Of a stretch of 64,000 nucleotides of DNA, positions 15,976 through 24,011 are shown piece after piece. The DNA is from Anaerolineales bacterium UBA6055 (GTDB lineage Bacteria > Chloroflexota > Anaerolineae > Aggregatilineales > Phototrophicaceae), in the NCBI GenBank assembly GCA_002428985.1, contig DIYL01000013.1, positions 268,758 to 332,757 of the forward strand, in the 5' to 3' direction. Below the pieces are notes generated by a model. It searched no databases. It was not told where the DNA came from and worked only from the letters and a program-made list of their open reading frames with translations. How positions within the stretch are numbered: position 1 is the first letter of the stretch; each line of letters starts with the position of its first letter. A program made the translations under genes and the position numbers.

Positions 15976-16523
15976 TCCGACGGGGTGGTTTCTACAGAAG
16001 TAGACCGCCCTGTTGGGTTATCAGGTGTTGGCTCAGTTTTGGCGAGTTTCTTTTCTTGATATTCACGCCACAAATTTTCCCCGATTATCAAAAAGACTCC
16101 AAATACAATTCCATGATCGGCAAGATTTGATACATTCGAGATGATATTCGGTATCTGATAGTGTACAAAATCCACAACATGTCCATATTGGATGCGGTCA
16201 ATCACGTTACCGATTGCACCACCAATAACCATACCAACAGCAATGGGGATTAGTCGCGAAGAGTTAGGCGTATCGCGGAAGTACCAGAGCATCACCACAA
16301 TGATGATAATTGCCAGCACTAAGAACATATTACCCGCCATTGGCAAAATCCCAAAGGCAGCGCCAGTGTTGGTACTACGTGTAATCTGGAACAATGGCAC
16401 AAGTGATGGTATTGGTTGGATCGATTCATAAAGTTCGAGATTATTGATGACCCAGAGTTTGGTAACTTGGTCGATAACTAGAGTAATGAGGCTGGCGACA
16501 CTGAGCAGTATCCACTTACGCAT
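15972..16523 (-). CDS. lspA: Lipoprotein signal peptidase (signal peptidase II)
   Basis: A 183-residue integral membrane aspartic protease that removes signal peptides from diacylglyceryl-modified prolipoproteins. Four membrane segments are visible. Conserved blocks are NTGAAFG (residues 52-58), GGAIGNVIDRIQYGHVVDFV (101-120) and NLADHGI (133-139); the catalytic aspartates should be D118 and D136, which are 18 residues apart as expected. I use ATG 16523, preceded by GGAG at 7 bases, because the first membrane segment then begins at residue 4; the longer frame from 16616 adds a non-family extension. It fits the two lipoproteins encoded just to the right, which would be its substrates. The C-terminal tail (PTPDNPTGRST) is hydrophilic. 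Confidence 0.95.
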   Translation of the reverse strand: MRKWILLSVASLITLVIDQVTKLWVINNLELYESIQPIPSLVPLFQITRSTNTGAAFGILPMAGNMFLVLAIIIIVVMLWYFRDTPNSSRLIPIAVGMVIGGAIGNVIDRIQYGHVVDFVHYQIPNIISNVSNLADHGIVFGVFLIIGENLWREYQEKKLAKTEPTPDNPTGRSTSVETTPSD

Positions 16524-16643
16524 AGGTTGCTCCAATACATTGTAAAATCCATCGCATTGTACCAAATGGAAATTTTGACCGAAACCTTTTTTCGTATTTG
16601 ATCTCCTCATAGTCACAGTAAGTAAACATTGGAGGGAGTAATT

Positions 16644-17660
16644 ATGAAAAAGTGGACATTAGGTACCATTCTTATCGGTATCGTAGTCATCTCATTTACA
16701 TTATCCGTCATCATAACGATTGGTATCACGCCAAACCCGCAGTTAGATATGACCCGTACAGCCATCGGGGAAGCAAATTCAACAACCGAGTATCTCATAC
16801 GCGCCACACAATCATCGTCACATCAAGGCATGCTAACGGTGATATCTACAGGAACACCCATGCCCGCGATGAATGCTCTACCCGCCGCAACGATGACAGT
16901 TGCATCAGAAATTCTTGAAGACCGTAATCAACGCTCAGATGATGCACAGTCAGAGCCTAATCAACAAAAGCGCATCGTCATTTATTCGGCAACATTGCGC
17001 ATCGTTGCCAATGATCCAGATTTTGCGGTCGATCAAATTGGTGTACTTGCAGAAGACCTCGGTGGTTGGATTGTCAACTCGAATGTTGATTCACGGACAA
17101 ATAACCGGATGTATGGTGTAATTAACGTGCGCGTTCCCGCTGAACAGTTGGAATATGTGGTCGAAACAATCAAAGGATATGGCGTTTCTGTCGTATCAGA
17201 AGTTATTTCTGGTAATGATGTCACCAACCAATACGTTGATATGGCAAGTCGGCTGAAGAATCTACAAGCAAGTGAAACTCAGCTACAAGCAATTATGCAG
17301 AGCACAGACAATGTCACTGATGTGTTAGCAACCTTCCGCGAATTAACGCGCATTCGTGGTGAGATTGAGTCTATTCAAGGGCAACTGAGTTATTACGATG
17401 AATCCTCTACATTTTCGAGTGTATCGGTGAATGTCGATCCATTTGTGCCAACGCCAACACCTCGTGTTTATATTGAACCAGAATGGAATCCATCGGAAAC
17501 AATCGCATCTGCATTGGATGAATTAGAAGACACAACACAAAATGTCATTGACAACTTGATCCGATTCGCGATTGTCGGCGGTCCTTTTGTGCTTATTTTG
17601 ACGATTATTGGTTTAATTGGTTCGCGCATCGGTTGGATGCTCTGGAAAAGGCGATCATAA
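16644..17660 (+). CDS. DUF4349 membrane-anchored protein
   Basis: A 338-residue protein with an N-terminal membrane segment (residues about 7-28), an extracytoplasmic DUF4349 domain (RIVIYSATLRIVANDPDFAVDQI onward, about 110-265) and a C-terminal membrane segment (FAIVGGPFVLILTIIGLIG) followed by a basic tail. Within the domain there is a coiled-coil stretch (SRLKNLQASETQLQAIMQS) and the SQLSYYDExSxFSxVxV block. Start ATG 16644 has GGAGGG at 16630-16635. Family function unknown, often a secreted surface or envelope stress component. The stop overlaps the next start (TAATG at 17658-17662), so it is coupled to the lipoprotein gene. Confidence 0.85.
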   Translation: MKKWTLGTILIGIVVISFTLSVIITIGITPNPQLDMTRTAIGEANSTTEYLIRATQSSSHQGMLTVISTGTPMPAMNALPAATMTVASEILEDRNQRSDDAQSEPNQQKRIVIYSATLRIVANDPDFAVDQIGVLAEDLGGWIVNSNVDSRTNNRMYGVINVRVPAEQLEYVVETIKGYGVSVVSEVISGNDVTNQYVDMASRLKNLQASETQLQAIMQSTDNVTDVLATFRELTRIRGEIESIQGQLSYYDESSTFSSVSVNVDPFVPTPTPRVYIEPEWNPSETIASALDELEDTTQNVIDNLIRFAIVGGPFVLILTIIGLIGSRIGWMLWKRRS

Positions 17661-18601
17661 TGCGCATAATTTGGACACTTATCCTTTTACTAGCACTCGG
17701 TGCATGTCGTCAGCCCGATACGGGTAGCGAGATGGGACTAACACTCGTCCCATCGTCAGAATGGAGTTTACCTGATTTAGTCGTCGAGCATGTTCGTTTG
17801 CAATGGTCACAAGCATGGAAATGTGGTGTTGATGTGCATATTACGGTTGCAAATCACGGCACATTCCCGGCTGAAAATTTCGTACTCAGCTTACACGATC
17901 AACAAGCGGATATTCTACGAATAAACGCCGGAGCTCAACAAACCATCACATTTAGAGTAAGTGGTGAGCAAATGGCGGTATGGATGGAAGCTAGTGGCGT
18001 TATTGATGCCGATAATGTCGTCAGAGAATCTGATGAGAGTAACAATATGTATCGGCATCCCTTACCATATTCAGCTGTGCCGGGTATGGAATCTATCGCC
18101 ATCTGTACCGCAACCAAAAACGCGCCAACACCATCGCCTACGCTTACAATATCGAGTCGTAATCCATTGAATACACTGACTCCGTCGCATACACCGACCA
18201 AACGCCCCTATCCGGGAACTGAGATACCGATGTTTATCGAATTACCGAATTTACAAATTCACTCTGTGGATAATACCTATACATATGTAAGCCAAGATTG
18301 TTGGACTGAAAATATACGAATTGTATTAGTAAAAATAATGAATAGTGGGAATCTGGACATTGAACGATTTGAGCTAAAGTTCTCTGGTCAGACTACAACA
18401 TATGGGTTGTTGAGAGCAGGTGAAACACGTCAGTTTGAAATCCCATTTGATTATAATCAATCAGATGTTATTGAGCTTGATCCGCAGAATAAAATTCAAG
18501 AAATTTACGAGATTGATAACAGCATAGTCGTGGACTCAATCCCATTTACACCAACACCACCAACGTATTGTACGCCAACATCAACTGTAACACCAACGTA
18601 A
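17660..18601 (+). CDS. Lipoprotein with two CARDB-like domains
   Basis: A 313-residue secreted lipoprotein. The signal peptide MRIIWTLILLLALGAC has a type II lipobox with cysteine at residue 16. Two similar beta-sandwich domains follow: about 35-145, opening with LPDLVVEHVRLQWS and containing DADNVVRESDESNN, and about 195-295, opening with LPNLQIHSVDNTY and ending in IQEIYEIDNS. This is the CARDB (APHP-like adhesion) pattern in which the D/E-S-N-N turn is typical. A Pro/Thr-rich linker joins them and a second one ends the protein. Start is in the TAATG overlap with the DUF4349 gene. Probably surface-exposed on the outer face; ligand unknown. Confidence 0.8.
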   Translation: MRIIWTLILLLALGACRQPDTGSEMGLTLVPSSEWSLPDLVVEHVRLQWSQAWKCGVDVHITVANHGTFPAENFVLSLHDQQADILRINAGAQQTITFRVSGEQMAVWMEASGVIDADNVVRESDESNNMYRHPLPYSAVPGMESIAICTATKNAPTPSPTLTISSRNPLNTLTPSHTPTKRPYPGTEIPMFIELPNLQIHSVDNTYTYVSQDCWTENIRIVLVKIMNSGNLDIERFELKFSGQTTTYGLLRAGETRQFEIPFDYNQSDVIELDPQNKIQEIYEIDNSIVVDSIPFTPTPPTYCTPTSTVTPT

Positions 18602-18664
18602 TCTAAGGTTAAGCATTTTGTGTACAATGTCTTGTGGGAGTTGATATAAACCAAAGGAACAATT

Positions 18665-19165
18665 ATGACCCGTTTGATTTTGTTATTGTTATCATCTGTA
18701 CTGGTAGTCAGCGGTTGTGAAGCAATATTTTTCGACACGAACAGTGGTAGCGATGCTATACCGCCTACAATCTCTAGTGTAGACGAGGCTGAAATGGTCA
18801 ATCCAAATGCAGATGCGAATGTAGAGTTTGTACGAGCAGTCAACAATGGCGATACATGGACGTTCCATGTGACGGTAAGTCATCCTGATACAGGTTGGGA
18901 AGATTATGTGGATGGTTGGGATGTTGTACTACCCGATGGCACAGTACTCAAACGTAACCCAGATGATCCATTCACCCGCTTGTTATTACACCCGCATGAA
19001 ACAGAGCAACCTTTCACTCGCAGTCAATCAGGATTGGTCATTCCTGATGGTGTGACACAGGTCACTGTCCGCGCACATGAACTTGTAGATGGATTTGGAG
19101 GAATAGAAGTTATTGTAGATTTGACAAAAACTGAGGGCGAGAGCTTTACAGTTGAAGGGAATTAG
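18665..19165 (+). CDS. Predicted lipoprotein of unknown function
   Basis: A 166-residue secreted lipoprotein: MTRLILLLLSSVLVVSGC gives a lipobox VVSGC with cysteine at 18. The mature part is acidic and beta-rich (TWTFHVTVSHPDTGWEDYVD, then WDVVLPDG and RSQSGLVIPDGVTQVTVRAH). It looks like an immunoglobulin-like or calcium-binding beta domain, but I cannot name a family. AAGGA precedes the ATG. It follows the CARDB lipoprotein on the same strand after 63 bases and may be in the same transcript. Confidence 0.7.
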   Translation: MTRLILLLLSSVLVVSGCEAIFFDTNSGSDAIPPTISSVDEAEMVNPNADANVEFVRAVNNGDTWTFHVTVSHPDTGWEDYVDGWDVVLPDGTVLKRNPDDPFTRLLLHPHETEQPFTRSQSGLVIPDGVTQVTVRAHELVDGFGGIEVIVDLTKTEGESFTVEGN

Positions 19166-19195
19166 CCCTAAACAGCATATCAAACGCAGGAGGAT

Positions 19196-19414
19196 CTAAC
19201 TCTCTATCCTTTTGCGTTTTTGTTTTGGTCTTTGATAGAAAAATAGCATATAGATGCGCCAAATCAAGGCAAGTAGAAGCACGATCAATACAAACCAAAT
19301 ATCTGCAATCCCACCGAAAATGACTCGTGCGAGCGTCATCCCAACACACAGAAAAGTCATCGCTAGAAATCCCAATATTGTATAAGTGATCGCCTTATGA
19401 CAGCCCCTCGGCAT
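19196..19414 (-). CDS. Small membrane protein with KQKRK tail
   Basis: A 72-residue protein with two hydrophobic segments (about 8-34 and 40-60) and a basic tail (RPKQKRKRIES). The ATG overlaps the stop of the preceding gene by TAATG. It is similar to its upstream neighbour: TLARVIFGGIADIW here matches LLAR-stop-ILGGSADMI there. The three genes 19196-19952 share C-terminal KQKR motifs and an operon layout, so they look like tandem duplicates. No known family recognised. Confidence 0.65.
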   Translation of the reverse strand: MPRGCHKAITYTILGFLAMTFLCVGMTLARVIFGGIADIWFVLIVLLLALIWRIYMLFFYQRPKQKRKRIES

Positions 19415-19635
19415 TATTGCACTTCCTCGTGATTACGTTTCTGCTTATTATTATCAGCTTGTAATATGATTCGAGACCGCCAAACAATAACAACAATTAC
19501 CACACTAGCAAACAGAATCATATCGGCACTTCCACCCAATATTTATCGTGCTAATAACATTGCAAAAAACAATACAATAGATCCAACTATGATGATAAGG
19601 ATATTACGCAGTAATCTGAGCACTCTCTGTTGCAT
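19414..19635 (-). pseudogene. Small membrane protein gene with in-frame stop
   Basis: Reading from ATG 19635 gives MQQRVLRLLRNILIIIVGSI and on to LLAR, then a TAA at 19543-19545, then continues in the same frame (ILGGSADMILFASVVIVVIV) to NKQKRNHEEVQ and a second stop at 19414-19416. Alignment with the downstream paralogue puts the TAA exactly where that protein has valine in LARVIFGG, so 73 codons of coding sequence are interrupted by one nonsense codon. The start overlaps the upstream stop (TAATG) and the last stop overlaps the next ATG. It is either a recent pseudogene, a sequencing or assembly error, or two split membrane peptides. Confidence 0.65.
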
Positions 19636-19952
19636 TAACCAAACCCTTCGCTGATATGCTTATTTTTGCGTTTCTGTTTAGATTGATGATTCAGTAGCCA
19701 ATGTATTGCATTATACAGCAGTGCAAACAGAATCGGGCTAATACAACATCCTAAAGGTGGCGCAATAAACATCGTTGCAAATGCAATATAGCTGCAATCC
19801 ATCAAACCAATACTACAAGGCAGTAATGGACTAAAAAATATCAATAGCGTTGATACAATCAATACACAAATAAACAACAGAAAATAAGCGAAACTGCGCA
19901 GTATGCGCATTACTACTGTAGACACTTTTGGGGATGAAAAAAGCCTGAGCAT
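19635..19952 (-). CDS. Small membrane protein with KQKRK tail (first of three)
   Basis: A 105-residue protein with three hydrophobic segments (about 17-40, 50-68 and 70-88), several cysteines in the middle part, and a basic tail SKQKRKNKHISEGFG. GGAG lies 7 bases before the ATG. It heads the three-gene cluster 19952-19196. Family and function unknown. The short overlap junctions suggest coordinated synthesis in the membrane. Confidence 0.65.
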   Translation of the reverse strand: MLRLFSSPKVSTVVMRILRSFAYFLLFICVLIVSTLLIFFSPLLPCSIGLMDCSYIAFATMFIAPPLGCCISPILFALLYNAIHWLLNHQSKQKRKNKHISEGFG

Positions 19953-19977
19953 TAGTTTCTCCGCAGGTCTAGTTAAG

Positions 19978-20002
19978 TTAGATACACCATATCTAATGTC
20001 AA
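19978..20002 (-). promoter_or_regulatory. TTGACA -35 box with adjoining 19-base inverted repeat
   Basis: Minus-strand TTGACA (plus-strand 19997-20002) is immediately followed by TTAGATA-TGGTG-TATCTAA (19978-19996), a perfect 7-bp dyad with a 5-base spacer. The dyad fills the promoter spacer; TAACTT at 16-base spacing is a weak -10. This is the layout of a repressor operator controlling the small-membrane-protein genes that begin at 19952. Confidence 0.45.
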
Positions 20003-20073
20003 ACCGCAGAAAAGTTTTGTCTCAGGCTTCGATTATGAGCGATAGTAGTATCGCCTATAGATGCTAAATCATA

Positions 20074-20934
20074 TTAGGCAAGACCACCATTCAGGGCTTT
20101 TTCGATAACTTCATGCCATTCAGAATTATCGTCATCACCTTTGGATTCGAGGGTGATTTCATCATGATCAGCACCGGATTGCATTTGGAGCATCAGCATA
20201 TCTTTACGTCCCATCATCCCTCGGTCTTCGAACGAAACACCAGCAATCTGATCGAGTGGGTATTCCCATTGGATGCCGTGTTGCATCTTACCACCGAACA
20301 ACCCAAATTTTTTGCCAGTCTTCTCTTTTTGCTCAAACACCATCCGTTGATTCGTCAGAAACAAGATACCATCAGGGTCTTCTTTGCCTTTGCCTGTTAC
20401 GACCCATTCAGCTTTATCAGCCATTACGACTTGTTCATCAGCACCAAATTCAAAGCTAGCTTCATCGCGCATCTCAAAGTAATACGGAATACGTTTCATC
20501 AACTTTTTGATTCGTTTTTCGGTATCTTCCAGCGGATCTAGACCTTTGATGTAATCACGCTTAGCTTCACGAAGTTTACGTTCAGCATCATCAGTTTCTT
20601 CATCAGCCCGTTCAAGGAGAGCTTCTGATGCATCATCTGACAGATTTGTATAGTAGCTTGCCTGACGCAACTCACGCATAATCCGACGTACTCTATCATC
20701 CATATGACGATCTAGCATTTGGCGACGTTCTTCAACCATTGCAACAAGGTTCTCGACCGCTCCTTCAATTTCTTCTTGGAAAAAATTGTAGCCTTGCGCC
20801 CGGAATTGCTGTACATCAGCACTATATTGATTGAGACGGCTGATCAGACCGTCTGGCGAGTATGAACGTTCGAACTCTTCCAGTTCACGCTCAATCCGAC
20901 GTAACTTACTTTTTAAAAGACTTGCGCTTGTCAT
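20074..20934 (-). CDS. Coiled-coil protein with C-terminal PH/GRAM-like domain
   Basis: A 286-residue cytoplasmic protein. Residues about 5-160 are charged and helical (RRIERELEEFERSY, then EERRQMLDRHMDDRVRRIMR and DAERKLREAKRDY), forming coiled coils. Residues about 175-285 look like a small beta-barrel: EWVVTGKGK, GILFLTNQRMVFEQKE, then YPLDQIAGVSFEDRG and MLMLQMQSG. The 'hxxTNxRhhF...hpLxxIxxV' pattern is that of bacterial PH and GRAM domains. Function unknown, perhaps membrane or protein scaffolding. AAGGGA lies upstream of the ATG. Monocistronic on this strand. Confidence 0.75.
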   Translation of the reverse strand: MTSASLLKSKLRRIERELEEFERSYSPDGLISRLNQYSADVQQFRAQGYNFFQEEIEGAVENLVAMVEERRQMLDRHMDDRVRRIMRELRQASYYTNLSDDASEALLERADEETDDAERKLREAKRDYIKGLDPLEDTEKRIKKLMKRIPYYFEMRDEASFEFGADEQVVMADKAEWVVTGKGKEDPDGILFLTNQRMVFEQKEKTGKKFGLFGGKMQHGIQWEYPLDQIAGVSFEDRGMMGRKDMLMLQMQSGADHDEITLESKGDDDNSEWHEVIEKALNGGLA

Positions 20935-21051
20935 AACAAAAATCCCTTCACCTGATTTTTATAAACGCCGTTTATTCGGCTTCGACATATTCATTTTAGA
21001 AATAAAGTGAAGAGACTGCTCAGAAATCTGATAAAAATGTCACAAAAATGT

Positions 21052-21080
21052 TATAAAAAGCTGATAAAGAAGCTAATCAG
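21052..21080 (-). terminator. Weak terminator after the VOC gene
   Basis: On the minus strand CTGAT/ATCAG (21076-21080 and 21061-21065) is followed by CTTTTTAT. The stem is only 5 bp and overlaps the stop codon of the 21077-21850 gene, so I give it low weight. Confidence 0.35.
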
Positions 21081-21850
21081 GTAATGAGTTGTATATTGAG
21101 CCCATGTGATTTTGATTGATTTAGTGTACCTATGTGGGTATTAGATCGTGTTTTAAGCTTAATTTCGTAGGGTGCGTGACGGCGCACTTTAAAGTGTTCA
21201 CGCATTGCATCATCAGTTGGGAGCATAATATGGAGCAAAGTGTCTTCTAGTAGAAAGAAAGCAGCTGTATGATCAACTTGTGGTGGCACGCCCAATATAG
21301 CACGATATTTCGCAATACCCGTATGCAGGTCATCGATAATAAACGTCACTTGGGCGACAGATTTTGCGCCATTTTCGTGGCGCGTCCGACGATCGCTATT
21401 CGGTACACGCCACTGTCTTGGTGTATCATCTTGTAAAAAGATAGGAAACACGTCGTTATCTACTTGGGCAATACGCCATTTGAGAACCCGTCCATCTGGT
21501 AATTCACGGCTACCATCGCGAATATCAGAAACCAGTACCCCACGCTCTTTCATATCGGAGACATCTTCTTCAATACCATCGGTATTAAATGCATAACCAG
21601 CAGAGCCATAACCCCACTGGAAAAAATTACGAAAATCTTGAACATCGGTTTGTATAGGTTCGTCACCTGTCAAGGCAATTAACTCGATATAAATACCATC
21701 AGATAGCGGAATCAATGCGTTTTGGGTTGTGCCAGCAGCATGCTTGCCACCATACATCACCCGAAAGCCTAACTCCTGATAATCTTTAATTGCTTGTTCT
21801 AAATCCTCAACCGTTACCACAAAATGGTCTAAAACGAGCGAATACACCAT
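21077..21850 (-). CDS. VOC superfamily protein, glyoxalase-like domain
   Basis: A 257-residue protein with a VOC (glyoxalase/bleomycin resistance/dioxygenase) fold. It starts YSLVLDHFVVTVEDLEQAIKDY (histidine at about 9, a likely metal ligand) with GTTQNALIPLSDGIYIELIAL, and has a second repeat from about 155 (SVAQVTFIIDDLHTGIAKYRAILG). The layout is close to the Glyoxalase_3-like group. Substrate unknown. No strong ribosome-binding site is visible before ATG 21850. It lies 62 bases downstream of the secreted SH3 protein region on the same strand and is transcribed leftward, as are its neighbours. Confidence 0.83.
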   Translation of the reverse strand: MVYSLVLDHFVVTVEDLEQAIKDYQELGFRVMYGGKHAAGTTQNALIPLSDGIYIELIALTGDEPIQTDVQDFRNFFQWGYGSAGYAFNTDGIEEDVSDMKERGVLVSDIRDGSRELPDGRVLKWRIAQVDNDVFPIFLQDDTPRQWRVPNSDRRTRHENGAKSVAQVTFIIDDLHTGIAKYRAILGVPPQVDHTAAFFLLEDTLLHIMLPTDDAMREHFKVRRHAPYEIKLKTRSNTHIGTLNQSKSHGLNIQLIT

Positions 21851-21870
21851 AACAAACCGTACTTCCCCAA

Positions 21871-21898
21871 ATAGAAGCGAATAAATATCCGCTCCTAT
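21871..21898 (-). terminator. Hairpin after the secreted SH3 protein gene
   Basis: A 9-bp stem ATAGGAGCG/CGCTTCTAT (one G-U pair, 10-base loop) lies 15 bases downstream of the stop of the 21913-23919 gene. On the minus strand it is followed by only TTTGGGG, so it may be a weak terminator or a processing hairpin. Confidence 0.4.
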
Positions 21899-21912
21899 TA
21901 TATAACAAATTG

Positions 21913-23919
21913 TTATCCGGAAGGCTCAAGAAAATATCGGGTGACTGTTCCTTCGCTTACCCAACCATCGCGGAGTACACCATCAATTGTCGCGCGAACT
22001 TGCCATTGGCGGTATCCAGTCCGACAAGCAGGTCCACCAACAACAGGTAAGGTTGTCTGATCAGGTAATTGAGCCACAGGCGCATTATCAAGTGGATTCG
22101 CACGAAATGCGAGTGATCCACCAGCAGCCTGTACGATAACATTCATCCCAACTGTGATGCGGGTTTCTGGCGATGCATCACAGTTACCATCACCAACTTG
22201 TCCATCAACAGTTGCTTCTGTTGTCTCTGTTGTTTCTTCAGCAACAGTTGGGATAGGGTCGGATTCTTGATTTTCGTCAGTCGCATCGTCCGCTGCTGCT
22301 TCAGTTGGAATTGATGCCGGACTAATTTCTGTTGTGGCAGTAGGTAGCGGTGCTGGTGGATTCAATACGGCTACCCAATAATCTTCATTATCCCCTTCGG
22401 CAGACCATCCAATCGCACCCGTCCCAAGTTCAATTTGCCACCACGTATACCCATTAAAACATTCTGGGCCATCTAATACATTAAATTGTGTACCTTCTAC
22501 AATTTCAGTAACGACTGTGCCGCCAGGTACTTCACGCACGCGTAATGGAATGCCATCTGTATTTGAAACCGATGCAACGGCTCCTATACTCAGAATACTC
22601 GGCAATGTGCCTTCGCAAATAACCGTCGGTTCTTCGCCTGTGCCTGTAAGCTCTGTGGTTTCATCAGCTTGAGCCACTGTCTCGGTATCGGCTGTCGGTA
22701 CAGTGCTCGTCGCGATAGCTGATTGACCAACTGCATTCAGTGAGAATACCTCTAAATCGCGTGCAACATAAACAATTTGCGCGAGCTGTGCATCGGGCGA
22801 CTGATATAATAACGTGCCACTCACCAAATCTAACGATGTCACATGCGACACCTGATTCTCAATATCAATCACCAACAATCCCTGCGGTGTCCCAAACACT
22901 TCGCGAGCACCAGCAGACAGAGGCGTAATTGTTTTCTCAGTCAATAAGCCATCACGCGGAGTTACTTGCCATCCTGCAATTACACCATCTTCACTAGATT
23001 CGGTAAAAAATGCGACCCATTGACTGTTATTCGCCCAAATCGGATTATAGAGATACCGTTGCGTATCAACCCAGATACTCGTCGGTGGAATCTCTTCCAA
23101 TGTCGGAACAGAGCGACCAATTGCATTATTGTTCAAGCCTGATTCAGGTGCAGGCAAGGATGGGAAATTGGGATCGGTATATGGGCGGACAACTTCACCA
23201 GTTTGATAATTAATGTCAGCAGAAAGACGATTATATGCACTCAGTCCCATATCATTCGGTGCATCTAATGCCGGGTACCACTTAAACGAGGGGACAATTT
23301 CGGTTGGTGCTTCGGTTTTAGGGATCATCTTAAAGTGTATGACCTCTTGCCCGATACTTTCATCAACCTCATAATAGGTCACAACTGGAATGCTCGGTGC
23401 AATATCCATCTCCCACGACGCAGTTTCATTGTCAAGAACATCAACAGTAGCCCCTGAATCCAAATCAAAAATAATAATACGCCATGCAGTATCATCAAAT
23501 CCTGCCGATGCAAATCCAACCGCCATTTGAGTTGCTGATACATTGGAGGTATGCTCACGTCCTAAATAAATGATTTCATCGGGTTGAGCTTGGTGTGTCT
23601 GTGTAAACTGTCCAGCTTGAATGTCGTAAATTCCGATGCCATTCAGCCCATTAGAAAGCTCGGCAACCAACATTAGATAGCGCCCATCGCGAGAGAAACG
23701 CATTTGTGGGTTTGCGTTAATTGCCTCATCCGGTAGCCGTGGGCGAACGATTGACGCGGGTTCCCCGTTGGGACTAATCCAATGAAGTGTATCCGCTCCA
23801 CGCGCCCAGACAACTGCATACCAATCGGCATTAGGTAATTCCTGCGATTGAGCATTGATCGTCAAGATAGGAATTAGTGTAAAAATTAGTAGTAAAAATA
23901 GTCTCGATGTTATACGCAT
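21913..23919 (-). CDS. Secreted protein with beta-propeller-like region and two SH3b domains
   Basis: A 668-residue exported protein. MRITSRLFLLLIFTLIPILT gives a signal peptide, cut near NAQSQE. Residues about 30-395 contain repeated beta blocks (LHWISPNGEP, MRFSRDGRYLMLV, YNPIWANNSQWVAFF) like TolB/WD40-type propellers. Two bacterial SH3 domains follow: about 445-518 (IPLRVREVPGG through WWQIELGTGAIGWSAEG) and about 588-660 (NVIVQAAGGSLAFRANPLDN through WQVRATIDGVLRDGWV), separated by a Thr/Glu/Ala-rich linker of about 60 residues. Such proteins bind cell wall or other surface polymers. GAGGA is 5 bases before ATG. Function unknown beyond this. Confidence 0.83.
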   Translation of the reverse strand: MRITSRLFLLLIFTLIPILTINAQSQELPNADWYAVVWARGADTLHWISPNGEPASIVRPRLPDEAINANPQMRFSRDGRYLMLVAELSNGLNGIGIYDIQAGQFTQTHQAQPDEIIYLGREHTSNVSATQMAVGFASAGFDDTAWRIIIFDLDSGATVDVLDNETASWEMDIAPSIPVVTYYEVDESIGQEVIHFKMIPKTEAPTEIVPSFKWYPALDAPNDMGLSAYNRLSADINYQTGEVVRPYTDPNFPSLPAPESGLNNNAIGRSVPTLEEIPPTSIWVDTQRYLYNPIWANNSQWVAFFTESSEDGVIAGWQVTPRDGLLTEKTITPLSAGAREVFGTPQGLLVIDIENQVSHVTSLDLVSGTLLYQSPDAQLAQIVYVARDLEVFSLNAVGQSAIATSTVPTADTETVAQADETTELTGTGEEPTVICEGTLPSILSIGAVASVSNTDGIPLRVREVPGGTVVTEIVEGTQFNVLDGPECFNGYTWWQIELGTGAIGWSAEGDNEDYWVAVLNPPAPLPTATTEISPASIPTEAAADDATDENQESDPIPTVAEETTETTEATVDGQVGDGNCDASPETRITVGMNVIVQAAGGSLAFRANPLDNAPVAQLPDQTTLPVVGGPACRTGYRQWQVRATIDGVLRDGWVSEGTVTRYFLEPSG

Positions 23920-24011
23920 ATTGTGTCCTCAAAAACAGCATAAAATTAAAGTCCTATTCGAGACATAGTATAGACGTAAACATACTGTGACAAAAGTGAC
24001 GACCCAAACAG

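Noticed and set aside
19466..19654. Plus-strand frame in the small-membrane-protein cluster
   Set aside because: It is antisense to a clear paralogue of the adjacent gene; its composition reflects the hydrophobic codons of the other strand.
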